A program made the translations under genes and the position numbers. Under the pieces are notes generated by a model. It was not told where the DNA came from, did not search any database, and saw only the letters and a list, made by a program, of their open reading frames with translations. Source: VXPQ01 sp965116435 (lineage in GTDB: Bacteria; Bacteroidota; Rhodothermia; Rhodothermales; VXPQ01). From it: DNA of 64,000 nucleotides. The stretch is from contig OZ220686.1 of the NCBI GenBank assembly GCA_965116435.1, positions 1,488,001 to 1,552,000 on the forward strand. The letters run 5' to 3'. This document shows positions 7,299-16,284 of this stretch, piece after piece (position 1 is the stretch's first letter; every line of letters starts with the position of its first letter).

Positions 7299-10181
7299 AT
7301 GAACGACGCCTTGCAGGACTTTCGGCAAGCGCTGGCCTCCCGCATTTCGGGCGAGCTGCTTTGCGACGACATGTCGCGGGCGCTATACGCCACCGACGCC
7401 AGTATCTATCGCATGGCGCCGCACGCCGTGCTCGTCCCGCACACGATGGACGACGTGCAAGCGGCAATCGAGGAGGCCGGGCGTTTCGGGATGCCGGTGT
7501 TGCCGCGCGGCGGCGGCTCCTCCCTCGCCGGACAAACAGTGGCGGAAGCCCTGGTTATCGACTTTACGAAGCGCCTCGACGGCATTCTGGAAATAGACGA
7601 GGACGCGCGGCAGGTTCGCGTGCAGCCCGGGCTGACGCTGGACCGCCTCAATGCCGCGCTGGTGCCCCGTGGCCTGATGGTAGGCCCGGACCCCGCCAGC
7701 AGCAACCGCGCCACGCTGGGCGGCATGGTCGGCAACAACGCGACAGGCGCCCATTCCATTCTGTACGGGAACACAATCGACCATGTGTGCGCGCTGGACG
7801 TGTTTCTCGACGACGGCGCCCTGGTCCGCCTCGAAGAAACCTCCCCCGAGCGCTGGGAGCAACGCGCGCGCTCCGGCGGACGCGAAGGAGACATTTTCCG
7901 GGGGCTGGACCAGCTCCTCGAAACCCATGCCGAAACGATCCGCCGGGATACGCCCCGGCACTGGCGCCGAAACAGCGGATATCGTCTGGAGCGCCTCCTC
8001 GACCAGGCCGCGCGCAATCCGGCGCGCCTCCTGTGCGGCAGCGAAGGCACGCTGGCCGTCACGAAAGAAATCCGGTTGCAGGTGGTCGAACGCCCGAAGC
8101 GCTCGGCGCTGGGCGTCGTACACTTTGCGTCGCTCCGGGAAGCGCTCGAATCCGTAACCGCCATCCTCGAAACAAACCCATCGGCCGTCGAACTCTTCGA
8201 CGGCATTGCTATCGAACAGACCCGCCGTGCGCCGGGGTTTGCGCATCGCCTCACATTCATCGAGGGCAATCCGGAGGCGGTGCTCATCACGGAATACTTC
8301 GGCGACGACGAACGAACGCTCGCCGCCCGGCTGAACGACCTCAGGCAAACGCTTGCGCGCCGCCGCGTCGGGTATGCGGTCGTGCCCGCCCGTACGCCGG
8401 AAGAAATCGCCAACGTGTGGGCCGTGCGCAAGGAGGGCCTGGGCCTGATCATGGGCGTGGAGGGCGAGCACAAACCCATCGCCTTTATTGAGGATGCCTC
8501 CGTGCCGGTCGAGCATCTTGCGGAGTATGTAGAAGCGCTCCTGTCGCTTTTGCAGGGTACCCGCACCGTCCTGTACGCCCACGCTTCCGCCGGAACCCTG
8601 CACATCCGCCCGTTCATCAACACGAAGGACGCCCGCGATGTAGCGAAAATGCGCGCGATTGCGCAAGGCTCCATGGAACTCGTGCGGCGGTTCGGCGGAA
8701 CGGTCTCGTCGGAACACGGGGACGGACTGGCCCGCAGCGAATTCATCGAACCGCTGCTGGGCGAGGCCCTGTACCGGGTTTACCAGGAAACGAAACAACT
8801 CTTCGACCCCCGCGGCCTGCTCAACCCGGGCAAAATAGTCGAGGCCCCGCCTATGACCGAACACCTGCGCATGGGCCCGGAATACGCAACGCTTCCGGTG
8901 GCGGCGCAGCTCGATTTTTCCGATCAGGGCGGGTTCGTGCAGGCCATCGAATTGTGCAACGGCAACGGGGCCTGCCGTAAGCTCGACGCCGGCACGATGT
9001 GTCCTCCGTTCATGGTCACGCGCAACGAACAGGACACGACGCGGGGGCGGGCCAACGCACTGCGCGAGGCCCTCTCCGGCGGACTGCCCCGGGAAGCGTT
9101 GACGGGACAACGCATGTACGACGTGATGGACCTGTGCATTCAGTGCAAGGGATGCAAAACGGAATGTCCCTCGAACGTGGATATGGCCCGGATCAAGTCC
9201 GAATGGCTGGGCATGTACTGGAAAAAACAGGCGCCGTCCCTGCGCACGCGGCTCTTCGCACACATGCCGCAAATGATGCGGCGGATGCCCCAAAGCGCCG
9301 CCCGCCTCGTGAATGGATTCCAGAAAAACCCGAGCGCCCGACGGCTGCTCGAACACACCCTCGGGATTTCCGCCCGCCGCGCATTGCCCTCGTTCGCCGC
9401 CGAGCCGTTCACGCAATGGTTTGCGAAGCAGGCGCCGCAATACCCCCCTTCGGACGGCCCGCCCGTGCTGCTTTTCGTGGATACGTTCAACAACTGGCAC
9501 CATCCCGAAACGCCCCGCGCCGCCGCCACATTTCTTCAGCGAACCGGCTTTTCCGTGCGCGTGGCGCCGGAAACGCTTTGTTGCGGACGCCCCCTGTTCA
9601 CGAAAGGGTTTCTGGACGCCGCGCGGCAGCAGGTCCGGCGCGCCATAGACGCCCTGTATCCCTGGGCTGAACAAGGCATTCCCGTGGTCGGCCTGGAACC
9701 CAGCTGCATCCTTACGTTCCGCGACGAAGCCCGCGCGCTGTTGCCCGAAGACGCTCGCGCCGCCCGCCTTGCGGAGCAGGCGTATACCTTTGAGGAATTC
9801 GTCCTCGACCGGGCGGACGCCTTTCCCTCGGCGCCGTCCTGGACCGACGAAGCCCGCAACGTGCTTCTGCACGAGCATTGCCACCAGAAAGCCCTCGGGG
9901 ACCAGAACGCCACGGCGGCCTGCCTCGGGCTGCCTCCGAACTACACCGTGCTGCCTGTCGATTCGGGGTGCTGCGGCATGGCCGGCGCCTTCGGCTACGA
10001 AGCGGAGCATTACGACCTGTCCATCGCCATGGCGGAGCGGCGGCTTGCCCCGGCGGTGCGGAATGCGCCACGCGACACGCTCGTCGCCGCCGCCGGCATA
10101 TCGTGCCGCAGCCAGATTTTCGATACCACGCAACGGCAGGCGCTGCACCCGGCGGAAATCCTGCTTGAGGCGCTTCGGTAG
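7299..10181 (+). CDS. FAD-linked oxidase / 4Fe-4S / CCG-domain dehydrogenase (YdiJ/D-2-hydroxyacid type)
   Basis: A 960-residue three-part oxidoreductase. Residues ~40-270 form the FAD-binding PCMH domain (VLPRGGGSSLAGQT, GGMVGNNATGAHSILYGN), and ~270-530 the FAD-linked oxidase C-terminal domain (SSEHGDGLARSEF). The Fe-S region ~545-630 has CNGNGACRK...GTMCPP and CIQCKGCKTECPSNV. Residues ~730-950 carry the two CCG-type motifs (CCGRPLF, DSGCCGMAGAFG) of heterodisulfide-reductase-like subunits. Such fusions oxidise D-2-hydroxyacids (D-lactate, glycolate or D-2-hydroxyglutarate) and pass electrons to the membrane; the substrate cannot be assigned here. A clear Shine-Dalgarno (GGAGG, 7286-7290) sets the start. 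The stop codon overlaps the 11-bp repeat array. Confidence 0.9.
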   Translation: MNDALQDFRQALASRISGELLCDDMSRALYATDASIYRMAPHAVLVPHTMDDVQAAIEEAGRFGMPVLPRGGGSSLAGQTVAEALVIDFTKRLDGILEIDEDARQVRVQPGLTLDRLNAALVPRGLMVGPDPASSNRATLGGMVGNNATGAHSILYGNTIDHVCALDVFLDDGALVRLEETSPERWEQRARSGGREGDIFRGLDQLLETHAETIRRDTPRHWRRNSGYRLERLLDQAARNPARLLCGSEGTLAVTKEIRLQVVERPKRSALGVVHFASLREALESVTAILETNPSAVELFDGIAIEQTRRAPGFAHRLTFIEGNPEAVLITEYFGDDERTLAARLNDLRQTLARRRVGYAVVPARTPEEIANVWAVRKEGLGLIMGVEGEHKPIAFIEDASVPVEHLAEYVEALLSLLQGTRTVLYAHASAGTLHIRPFINTKDARDVAKMRAIAQGSMELVRRFGGTVSSEHGDGLARSEFIEPLLGEALYRVYQETKQLFDPRGLLNPGKIVEAPPMTEHLRMGPEYATLPVAAQLDFSDQGGFVQAIELCNGNGACRKLDAGTMCPPFMVTRNEQDTTRGRANALREALSGGLPREALTGQRMYDVMDLCIQCKGCKTECPSNVDMARIKSEWLGMYWKKQAPSLRTRLFAHMPQMMRRMPQSAARLVNGFQKNPSARRLLEHTLGISARRALPSFAAEPFTQWFAKQAPQYPPSDGPPVLLFVDTFNNWHHPETPRAAATFLQRTGFSVRVAPETLCCGRPLFTKGFLDAARQQVRRAIDALYPWAEQGIPVVGLEPSCILTFRDEARALLPEDARAARLAEQAYTFEEFVLDRADAFPSAPSWTDEARNVLLHEHCHQKALGDQNATAACLGLPPNYTVLPVDSGCCGMAGAFGYEAEHYDLSIAMAERRLAPAVRNAPRDTLVAAAGISCRSQIFDTTQRQALHPAEILLEALR

Positions 10182-10242
10182 AGATTTGGTAGAGATTCAG
10201 TACAAATAAGGTATAGATTTGGTATATATTCGGTATAGATTT
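10177..10242. repeat. Six-unit 11-bp tandem repeat between convergent genes
   Basis: Six consecutive 11-bp units (consensus about GGTATAGATTT) begin at 10177, 10188, 10199, 10210, 10221 and 10232; the third (AGTACAAATAA) is the most degraded. The first unit contains the stop codon of the upstream dehydrogenase. The AT-rich array in a GC-rich gap between convergent genes places the same motif on one DNA face, close to one helical turn apart. Confidence 0.8.
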
Positions 10243-10268
10243 AGCAATTATCCGTACAGATCAGGAAA

Positions 10269-12275
10269 CTACTCGCCCGCGCCCTCGGCGACCCAACTAT
10301 TGTTCGAAACATCCACGTCCGGCAACAAATTCTCTGGATCAATCACAACGCGCACGACGGGACTGTCCGTAGCGAGCGTAAACGAAGCCGTGGTGGCGCC
10401 ATTCAACCAGGACGTAACGGGAATGCGCCTTCCCAGCACCTCGCCGGACGCCAGCTCGATGGCGAGAAACACCGGCATGGTCGCCAATCCGTCGTCGCGC
10501 ACCGTAATGATCGTCTGGATTCCGTCCGCGCGGACTTCTTCGATGGCCTGGTCAAGCGTCCAGGTTTCGTAATACCACGACCGCCAGAACCAGTCCAGGT
10601 CGCGCCCGGAAACCCGCTCGAACATATTGAACAGGTCCCACGGATATGGATGCTTGTACGCCCACTCGGCCATGAACGCCCGGGTAGCCTCGTAAAATAT
10701 TTCCTCGCCCAGCACGGCGCGCAAGGCCGCCAGCATCGTGGCGGGCTTCATGTAGGAAGCAACCGTGAACGCCACAGACGTGGCGTGGTAGCCGGAATGC
10801 TGCATCATGGCCCCCTCTCTGCCTTGCCGAGCCACGGCGGCATAGATTTGCTGATCCGGGAAATAATGATTGCGGCCCGGGTGGTAATCCATGCGGGCGT
10901 CGTTTTCGTGAAAGGTGGTGAACCCCTCGTCCATCCAGCTGAACTGCCGTTCGTTCGTACCGACCATCATGGGAATCCACATGTGCGCCAGTTCGTGCGC
11001 CGTCACGTTGTACAATGCGCTGTCGCCGCGGGCATTGTAATCCCCCATCAGGGTCATCATGGGATATTCCATCCCGCCGCCGATAATCTCCGCACCCTCC
11101 ACGGCGGTCATGTGCGGCCACGGATACGCCAAACCGGTATTCCGGGAATGGTACCGGATCGCATGTTGCTGATACGCCGTCACATCCGCCCATAGCGGCG
11201 CCGCTTCGCGATAGAACGTGTTGATTCGGGTGAAATCTTCTTCGCCGTCGCCGTCGAGATCGCCGACGGACGTACGGCCCGCCTCCCAAATGGACTCCCG
11301 CGTCGCGCTGAAGGCCACGTCGCGCACGCCCTCCGCCGCGAAACGCCAGCGCAACAACCCATCGTCGGTTGCGGCCGTCCCCGCCTCGGCGAAATCGTCC
11401 GGGCCAATCACCTGCATCGGGCTATCGCTTTCCCACGCCGCATGCAACCGGTCGAGGATGGCCGGCGCCAGCGTTTCCTCAGGGTTTTGCAAGGCGCCGG
11501 TAGCGGCTACGACCCATCCTTCCGGAATCTCGACCGTCAGCTCGTAATCGCCGAAACCGTGATAAAATTCGGACACCCCGGTGAACTCCTCGGTATGCCA
11601 GCCCGCCACATCGTCGTACACGGCCATGACCGGATACCAGTACGCCAGAAAAAGCAGGTTATCCCCGCCCTGCCCCATACGCCCTCCCGCGCCAACTTGC
11701 GGAATGTTGAAATGCCAGTCGATATCGATCGTGACGGTTTCTCCCGTAGCGATCGGCTGCGGCAACGTCAGCATCATATTGGTCCCGGCAATCTGGAAAT
11801 TCGGCCCTTCCGGGACCGGGCCGAACGGCAATTCCTCGCCCTGCGCCGCCACGCGGCGGATCGCCATGCCTCCGGTCACTTCCGCCAATTCGGCGCGGCG
11901 AGCGCCCGGCGCGTGAAAATTCTGGGCAAGCTCCAGATACAGCCGGGACAGCGTATCCGGCGAATGGTTCGTATAGGTAATGGAACCGCTGCCGTCCAGC
12001 AAGCCGGTGACGGGAAAAACGCGGGCCGTCAGCGCATAGCGGGTTTCCTGCGTCCAGTAGTTCAGGCCCGGCTCGCCCGTCGCCGAGCGCGTGCCCGCGA
12101 AGATGGCCTGCCGATACGCGTCGGGCGGCGTAATCTCCCAGGGAATGGGCCGATTGGCGACCTGTTCGATATGCGTCGTTTGCGCTACGCCGGCCAGATT
12201 CGCCGGGACGCACCCGGCAAGCAACGCAACCCCAAACGCTGCACAACAGGGAGCAAACAGAAAACGAAAGGTCAT
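10269..12275 (-). CDS. M1-family zinc aminopeptidase, lipoprotein
   Basis: A 668-residue exported metallopeptidase. The N-terminus is a lipoprotein signal with lipobox LLAGC at about residues 18-22, so the mature protein is probably anchored to a membrane and faces the periplasm or outside. The gluzincin motif HELAH is at about residues 424-428, and the third zinc ligand Glu follows in MDEGFTTFHEND. The substrate-binding exopeptidase loop reads IIGGGMEYP in place of GAMEN. A beta-sandwich N-domain precedes the catalytic region. M1 enzymes remove N-terminal residues from peptides. It is co-oriented with and 60 bp downstream of the S41 peptidase gene, so the two may work together in envelope proteolysis. 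Confidence 0.9.
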   Translation of the reverse strand: MTFRFLFAPCCAAFGVALLAGCVPANLAGVAQTTHIEQVANRPIPWEITPPDAYRQAIFAGTRSATGEPGLNYWTQETRYALTARVFPVTGLLDGSGSITYTNHSPDTLSRLYLELAQNFHAPGARRAELAEVTGGMAIRRVAAQGEELPFGPVPEGPNFQIAGTNMMLTLPQPIATGETVTIDIDWHFNIPQVGAGGRMGQGGDNLLFLAYWYPVMAVYDDVAGWHTEEFTGVSEFYHGFGDYELTVEIPEGWVVAATGALQNPEETLAPAILDRLHAAWESDSPMQVIGPDDFAEAGTAATDDGLLRWRFAAEGVRDVAFSATRESIWEAGRTSVGDLDGDGEEDFTRINTFYREAAPLWADVTAYQQHAIRYHSRNTGLAYPWPHMTAVEGAEIIGGGMEYPMMTLMGDYNARGDSALYNVTAHELAHMWIPMMVGTNERQFSWMDEGFTTFHENDARMDYHPGRNHYFPDQQIYAAVARQGREGAMMQHSGYHATSVAFTVASYMKPATMLAALRAVLGEEIFYEATRAFMAEWAYKHPYPWDLFNMFERVSGRDLDWFWRSWYYETWTLDQAIEEVRADGIQTIITVRDDGLATMPVFLAIELASGEVLGRRIPVTSWLNGATTASFTLATDSPVVRVVIDPENLLPDVDVSNNSWVAEGAGE

Positions 12276-12335
12276 ATAGAGCGCTCCGCGGCGGCTGTAT
12301 GAAACGGGACGTATGGACGCCGGGCAAAAACGACG

Positions 12336-14072
12336 CTATGGGCGGCTTGCAGGAGGATCGGGGTCCTGCGGAGGCGCTTCCTGCCATGCCGCAAGATTTT
12401 CGGCAAGCCCCCACAAACCCAGCGCCGCATTCAATTCCGGGTCTATTTCCTGATAGACGCCATACCAGGCCCGGTGCCCGAAGAATTCCTGGGCGATCCG
12501 TCCGCGCAGATGCACTTCCAGCAGCTCCCGATGCTCCTGCAAGGCGTTCGCCATGGCCGTACGCGCACTGTCTGCTTCCGCAGAAACTTCCGACAACGAA
12601 TCGTCCGGCTCGTCGTCGGTGGCGTATTCCACAAAGGACGCCCACAGCGCGTCGGAAACGTGGAATGCGGAAGCGAACTCCTCCTCCCGGTCGCGCCACA
12701 GGTCGCGCAAGCGGCGTTCGTCCTCGCGGAACCATTTGCGGGCAAAGCCCCTGTCGAGGCCGCGTCCCAGCACCGACCGGACCGGCGACAGCGTATCCGG
12801 CTTCACGATATAATCGGGAAGGATGCCGCCCCCGCCGAACACGTCGCGGCCATGCGCGGTTTTGTAACGCAGCGAATCAGGAATGTTGTCCGAGTACTCC
12901 CCTGGACGATAGGTTGCGTCCTCCAGCGAAGCGAATTTCTCTTCGTAATAATCTTCCTGATCGCCGTCTTCGTACGGGGTCTGGATGAGCCGTCCCGAAG
13001 GCGTATAGTAGCGCGCCACCGTCATCTGGAGAATGCTCTGATCCGGCAGCGCGAACTGATGCTGCACAAGCCCCTTGCCGAAGGTGCGTTGCCCCACGAT
13101 AAGCGCGCGGTCGTGGTCCTGCAACGCGCCCGCCACGATTTCGCTGGCCGAGGCGGAATAGGCGTTCACCAGCACGATCACCGGCTCTTTTTCGAGAATG
13201 CCCGTGCGGCGCGTACGGTACGTGCTGGTGGTTTCCGGGCGCCGTCCCCGGGTATACACCACGGTCTTGCGCCCGGGCACCATCTCGTCCACGATTTCTA
13301 TGGCCTCGCTCATATACCCGCCCGTATTGGAACGAAGGTCCAGCACCAGCCGCTTCATGCCCTCCTCTTTCAGCGCCCGCGCATGCTCTATGAATTCGTT
13401 GTAGGTCTCCTGGGAGAAGCGCGACAGGCGAATGTACCCCGTCTCGTCGTCCACCATGTACGAGGCGTCTACGGTGTACAGCGGAATGGCGGCGCGCGTG
13501 AGCGTAAATTCAAGCGGCGCCCCCGCGCCAGCCCTGTGGACGGCAACATCGACCTGTGTCCCGATTTCTCCTTTCAGCCTGGACGTGACTTCGTCTTCCG
13601 ACAAGCCTACCGCCGTGGAATCGTCGATGCGGATAATGCGGTCCCCCGCCATCAAACCGGCTCGTTCGCTGGGGCCGTCCCCGATGACCGACATCACCCG
13701 GACGGTGTCGTCGCGCAAATCCTCGTCGTTACGGGGAATTTCGAACCAGATGCCAATGCCGCCGAACGATCCCTGGAACCGCTCTTGCATGCTCCGGGCG
13801 TCCTCGGCGGAAACATACACCGAATGCGGGTCCAGATCATCCAGCATGCTGCGGATCGCTTCCTCCGCCAGCTCTGCCGGATCGACGGACTCCACATACT
13901 GCTTGTTGATGAGCAGGAAGGCGTCCTCGAGTTTGCGAAGTTGCGTCAGCGTATCTTCCCCGAGCAGCGAGGAGCGGATGGTCACGCCAAGCAACACGCC
14001 CGCAAGGAGCAACAGCGTGGCGGGAATTATCCAGAATCGTTTAGGAGAAGCAGGCATCGTGTTCGCGGGCAT
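12336..14072 (-). CDS. S41 C-terminal processing peptidase (CtpA-like)
   Basis: A 578-residue carboxy-terminal processing protease. It opens with a membrane anchor (FWIIPATLLLLAGVLLGVTI, about residues 12-31). A PDZ domain follows (about 100-200, with GIGIWFEI and GPSERAGLMAGDRIIRID). The S41 catalytic core has the nucleophile in NAYSASASEIVAGAL (about 303-317) and the general-base Lys in RTFGKGLVQHQ (about 330). Tail-specific proteases cut proteins at exposed C-termini in the periplasm. The C-terminal 150 residues are acidic and helical, longer than minimal CtpA. Upstream at 14073-14308 lie divergent promoters and a REP-like repeat. Confidence 0.9.
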   Translation of the reverse strand: MPANTMPASPKRFWIIPATLLLLAGVLLGVTIRSSLLGEDTLTQLRKLEDAFLLINKQYVESVDPAELAEEAIRSMLDDLDPHSVYVSAEDARSMQERFQGSFGGIGIWFEIPRNDEDLRDDTVRVMSVIGDGPSERAGLMAGDRIIRIDDSTAVGLSEDEVTSRLKGEIGTQVDVAVHRAGAGAPLEFTLTRAAIPLYTVDASYMVDDETGYIRLSRFSQETYNEFIEHARALKEEGMKRLVLDLRSNTGGYMSEAIEIVDEMVPGRKTVVYTRGRRPETTSTYRTRRTGILEKEPVIVLVNAYSASASEIVAGALQDHDRALIVGQRTFGKGLVQHQFALPDQSILQMTVARYYTPSGRLIQTPYEDGDQEDYYEEKFASLEDATYRPGEYSDNIPDSLRYKTAHGRDVFGGGGILPDYIVKPDTLSPVRSVLGRGLDRGFARKWFREDERRLRDLWRDREEEFASAFHVSDALWASFVEYATDDEPDDSLSEVSAEADSARTAMANALQEHRELLEVHLRGRIAQEFFGHRAWYGVYQEIDPELNAALGLWGLAENLAAWQEAPPQDPDPPASRP

Positions 14073-14231
14073 CGCGTTCGAGTGCGGCGCGGCTAAGGCG
14101 TTTTAGGCCTATATCTTGTTTTGCTTACGAAATCATTCCGGTAAAGTGCCCGCTCGGGTCGGGAATTCATACGAAAAGTTCCTGCGGCGCAGCGCAGCCT
14201 GCAACCCCGACGGCTCCTTGGCGTATTTTAC

Positions 14232-14272
14232 GGGATGCGCTGATCAAGTACACTTCGATCCGCGCATCCTTT
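14232..14272. repeat. REP-like palindromic intergenic repeat, copy 1
   Basis: An imperfect palindrome beginning GGATGCGCTGATCAAG and ending GATCCGCGCATCC, in the gap between the divergent S41 peptidase and lemA genes. Four more copies or partial copies are at 14911-14950, 16211-16271, 34026-34062 and 36183-36221. Confidence 0.75.
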
Positions 14273-14308
14273 ACTTCAGCCCGTCCTTTTTCTTCAACGC
14301 TTGTAACA

Positions 14309-14911
14309 ATGCGCAGCAACGGAACGATCATCCTTCTTGTCGTGCTTCTGGTCGTGCTTTTCGGCGGATGCATGGGATGCAACGCATACAACGGCATGGT
14401 GGGAAGCCAGGAAACCGTCGAGGCGTCCTGGGCCAATGTCGAAACGCAGTACCAGCGGCGCGCGGACCTGATTCCCAATCTGGTCAGCACCGTGCGGGGG
14501 GCCGCCGACTTCGAGCAGGAAACGCTCCAGGCGGTTACGCAAGCGCGGGCCCAGGCCACCTCTATTCAACTGAATGTGGACGATCTGGACGACCCGGCCC
14601 GCCTGCGCGAATTCGAGGCGGCGCAAAGCCGACTGAGCGGCGCGCTGGGCCGATTGCTCGCCGTTTCCGAGAATTATCCGCAACTGCGCGCCACGGAAGC
14701 GTTCCGGGATTTGCAGGCGCAGCTCGAAGGCACCGAAAACCGGATCACCGTAGCCCGCCGCGATTACAACGAATCGGTGCGCCGCTACAATACGCAGATA
14801 CGCCGCTTCCCCGGCGCGATTTTCGCCGGACTGTTCGGGTTCGAACGACGGACGCCTTTCGAGGCGGAAGCCGGGGCCGAAGAAGCGCCCACCGTCGATT
14901 TTTCTTCCTAA
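14309..14911 (+). CDS. lemA: LemA family protein
   Basis: A 200-residue protein with an N-terminal membrane segment (IILLVVLLVVLFGGCMGC) and the LemA helical-bundle core: YNGMVGSQETVEASWANVET, YQRRADLIPNLVSTV and ENYPQLRATEAFRDLQAQL are near-signature family blocks. LemA proteins are membrane-anchored helical bundles of uncertain function. They are often encoded beside TPM-domain proteins, as here (the next gene). The C-terminal tail after about 170 is acidic. The ATG at 14309 places the membrane segment at the N-terminus, as the family expects. The stop codon abuts a REP-like repeat. Confidence 0.93.
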   Translation: MRSNGTIILLVVLLVVLFGGCMGCNAYNGMVGSQETVEASWANVETQYQRRADLIPNLVSTVRGAADFEQETLQAVTQARAQATSIQLNVDDLDDPARLREFEAAQSRLSGALGRLLAVSENYPQLRATEAFRDLQAQLEGTENRITVARRDYNESVRRYNTQIRRFPGAIFAGLFGFERRTPFEAEAGAEEAPTVDFSS

Positions 14912-14950
14912 GGATGCTCTGATCAAGTCCACTTCGATCAGCGCATCCTT
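14911..14950. repeat. REP-like palindromic intergenic repeat, copy 2
   Basis: Begins AGGATGCTCTGATCAAG and ends CGATCAGCGCATCCTT, pairing GGATGC..CTGATC with GATCAGCGCATCC. It fills most of the 59-bp gap between lemA and the TPM gene. It is the most symmetrical copy and could fold as a hairpin in the mRNA. Confidence 0.8.
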
Positions 14951-14970
14951 GATAATTAACCGGATAACCC

Positions 14971-15846
14971 ATGGCCAGGCAGGACGACGACGCGTGTACG
15001 AGACCAGAAATGCGGGCAGGTCTTCGGGGCCGCCGTCGGGCGTGGTGGACGCCGGGGCCGTTGTTGCTGGCGGGATTATGCCTTGCGGGCGCGTGTTTCC
15101 CGGCCGCCGCATTCGCCCAGCGGAGCATAGATGTCATTCCTTCCACGGGAAGCCTGGTGGCGGATCAGGCAGACTTGCTTACCCGGTCCGAGGAGCGCCG
15201 CCTGGCCGAAAAACTGACGGCGTACGCGGACACGACCTCCACGCAAATCGTGGTCGTTACGATTCCGTCGCTTGAAGGCGTTCCCGCGGCGGACTATGCG
15301 TTGGCGCTGGGCCGCGCATGGGGCGTTGGGCAGGAGGGAACGAACAACGGCGTGGTGGTTCTGGTGTCGCGCGACGATCGCGAGGCCCGGATCGAAACGG
15401 GGTACGGCCTGGAGGGCGCCATTTCCGATGCGGTCGCCGCGCGCATTTATCGCAACGTCATGGTCCCGTATTTCCGGGAAGGACGGTTCTACGAAGGCCT
15501 TTCCGCCACGACGGACCTGCTGATCGCCGCGGCGGCGGGCGAATTCACGGCGGAGCAAGCCCCGGCGCGCCGCGCCGCGCCTCCAATTGATCCCTCTACG
15601 ATCATCACACTGCTCATCGTAGTTTGGTTCGTGGTTTCAACCATCCGCCGACGCCGAGGCGGAAACGACGGAGGCAAACGCTATCGTCGCCATACGCACG
15701 GCCCCCATTTCATTGTCTGGGGAGGCGGGTTCGGCGGGGGCGGCGGAGGACTCGGCGGGGGCGGACTGGGCGGCGGTTTGGGAGGAGGCTTCGGCGGATT
15801 TGGCGGAGGCGGGTTCGGCGGGGGCGGCGCAGGGGGCGGATGGTAG
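14971..15846 (+). CDS. TPM-domain membrane protein with glycine-rich tail
   Basis: A 291-residue protein with a signal/membrane segment near residues 28-48 (LLLAGLCLAGACFPAAAFAQ) and a TPM domain at about 50-190 (GSLVADQADLLTRSEERRL, TTSTQIVVVTIPSLEG, NNGVVVLVSRDDREARIETG, GYGLEGAISDAVAARI). A second membrane span lies near 205-222 (STIITLLIVVWFVVSTI), followed by a tail made almost only of Gly with some Phe/Leu. TPM proteins (YgcG, Psb32) are often paired with LemA. The Gly-rich tail is common in this family, so I take it as real and not an assembly error. It follows lemA by 59 bp and probably shares its transcript. Confidence 0.9.
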   Translation: MARQDDDACTRPEMRAGLRGRRRAWWTPGPLLLAGLCLAGACFPAAAFAQRSIDVIPSTGSLVADQADLLTRSEERRLAEKLTAYADTTSTQIVVVTIPSLEGVPAADYALALGRAWGVGQEGTNNGVVVLVSRDDREARIETGYGLEGAISDAVAARIYRNVMVPYFREGRFYEGLSATTDLLIAAAAGEFTAEQAPARRAAPPIDPSTIITLLIVVWFVVSTIRRRRGGNDGGKRYRRHTHGPHFIVWGGGFGGGGGGLGGGGLGGGLGGGFGGFGGGGFGGGGAGGGW

Positions 15847-15873
15847 CCTGTCCGAACGAAATCCTCTCCCGCC

Positions 15874-16209
15874 ATGACGCAAACCGACCGCCTGCACGCC
15901 TTGCAGGCCTTTCACGCAGAAGACCCGGACGACGCCTTTGTCCGGTTCGCACTGGCCCAGGAATACCGCAAACGGGGCGAAGGCGAAGAAGCGCTTCGGT
16001 TTTTCGAAGGCCTGGCTTCGGAACAGCCCGACTATGTGGGCACATGGTACCATCTCGGGAAATTGTATGAGGAACTGGGGCGGCAGGAGCACGCCATACG
16101 GACGTACGAGCGGGGCATTATCGTTGCGGAACAACAGCGAGACACCCATGCGCTGGCCGAACTTCGGGAGGCCCTGATGCAGGCCCAGGGAACAGGATTC
16201 GACGATTAA
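15874..16209 (+). CDS. Small TPR-repeat protein
   Basis: A 111-residue soluble protein built of about three tetratricopeptide-like helical hairpins: ALQAFHAEDPDDAFVRFALA, EALRFFEGLASEQPDYVGTW, and YHLGKLYEELGRQEHAIRTY (the most canonical TPR). TPR proteins mediate protein-protein contacts; no partner is indicated. It has no signal peptide. It starts 27 bp after the TPM gene and ends just before a degenerate REP-like repeat, so it is probably the last gene of the lemA-TPM-TPR run. Confidence 0.8.
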   Translation: MTQTDRLHALQAFHAEDPDDAFVRFALAQEYRKRGEGEEALRFFEGLASEQPDYVGTWYHLGKLYEELGRQEHAIRTYERGIIVAEQQRDTHALAELREALMQAQGTGFDD

Positions 16210-16210
16210 A

Positions 16211-16271
16211 GGGCGCGCTGATCAAAGCGGACTTGGTCAGGGCATTCTGGTCAGCGTGGTCAGCGCATCTT
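16211..16271. repeat. REP-like repeat, degenerate expanded copy 3
   Basis: GGGCGCGCTGATCAAAGCGG at the left and GGTCAGCGCATCTTA at the right, with an inner partial duplication (GGTCAGGGCATTCTGGTCAGCGTGGTCAGCGCATCT). It is recognisably the same element as copies 1 and 2, but its right arm is partly repeated. Confidence 0.6.
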
Positions 16272-16284
16272 ACATAGGGGAACG

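Noticed and set aside
15720..15846. Glycine-rich end of the TPM protein as an assembly error
   Set aside because: The frame stays open and TPM-domain proteins often have such tails.
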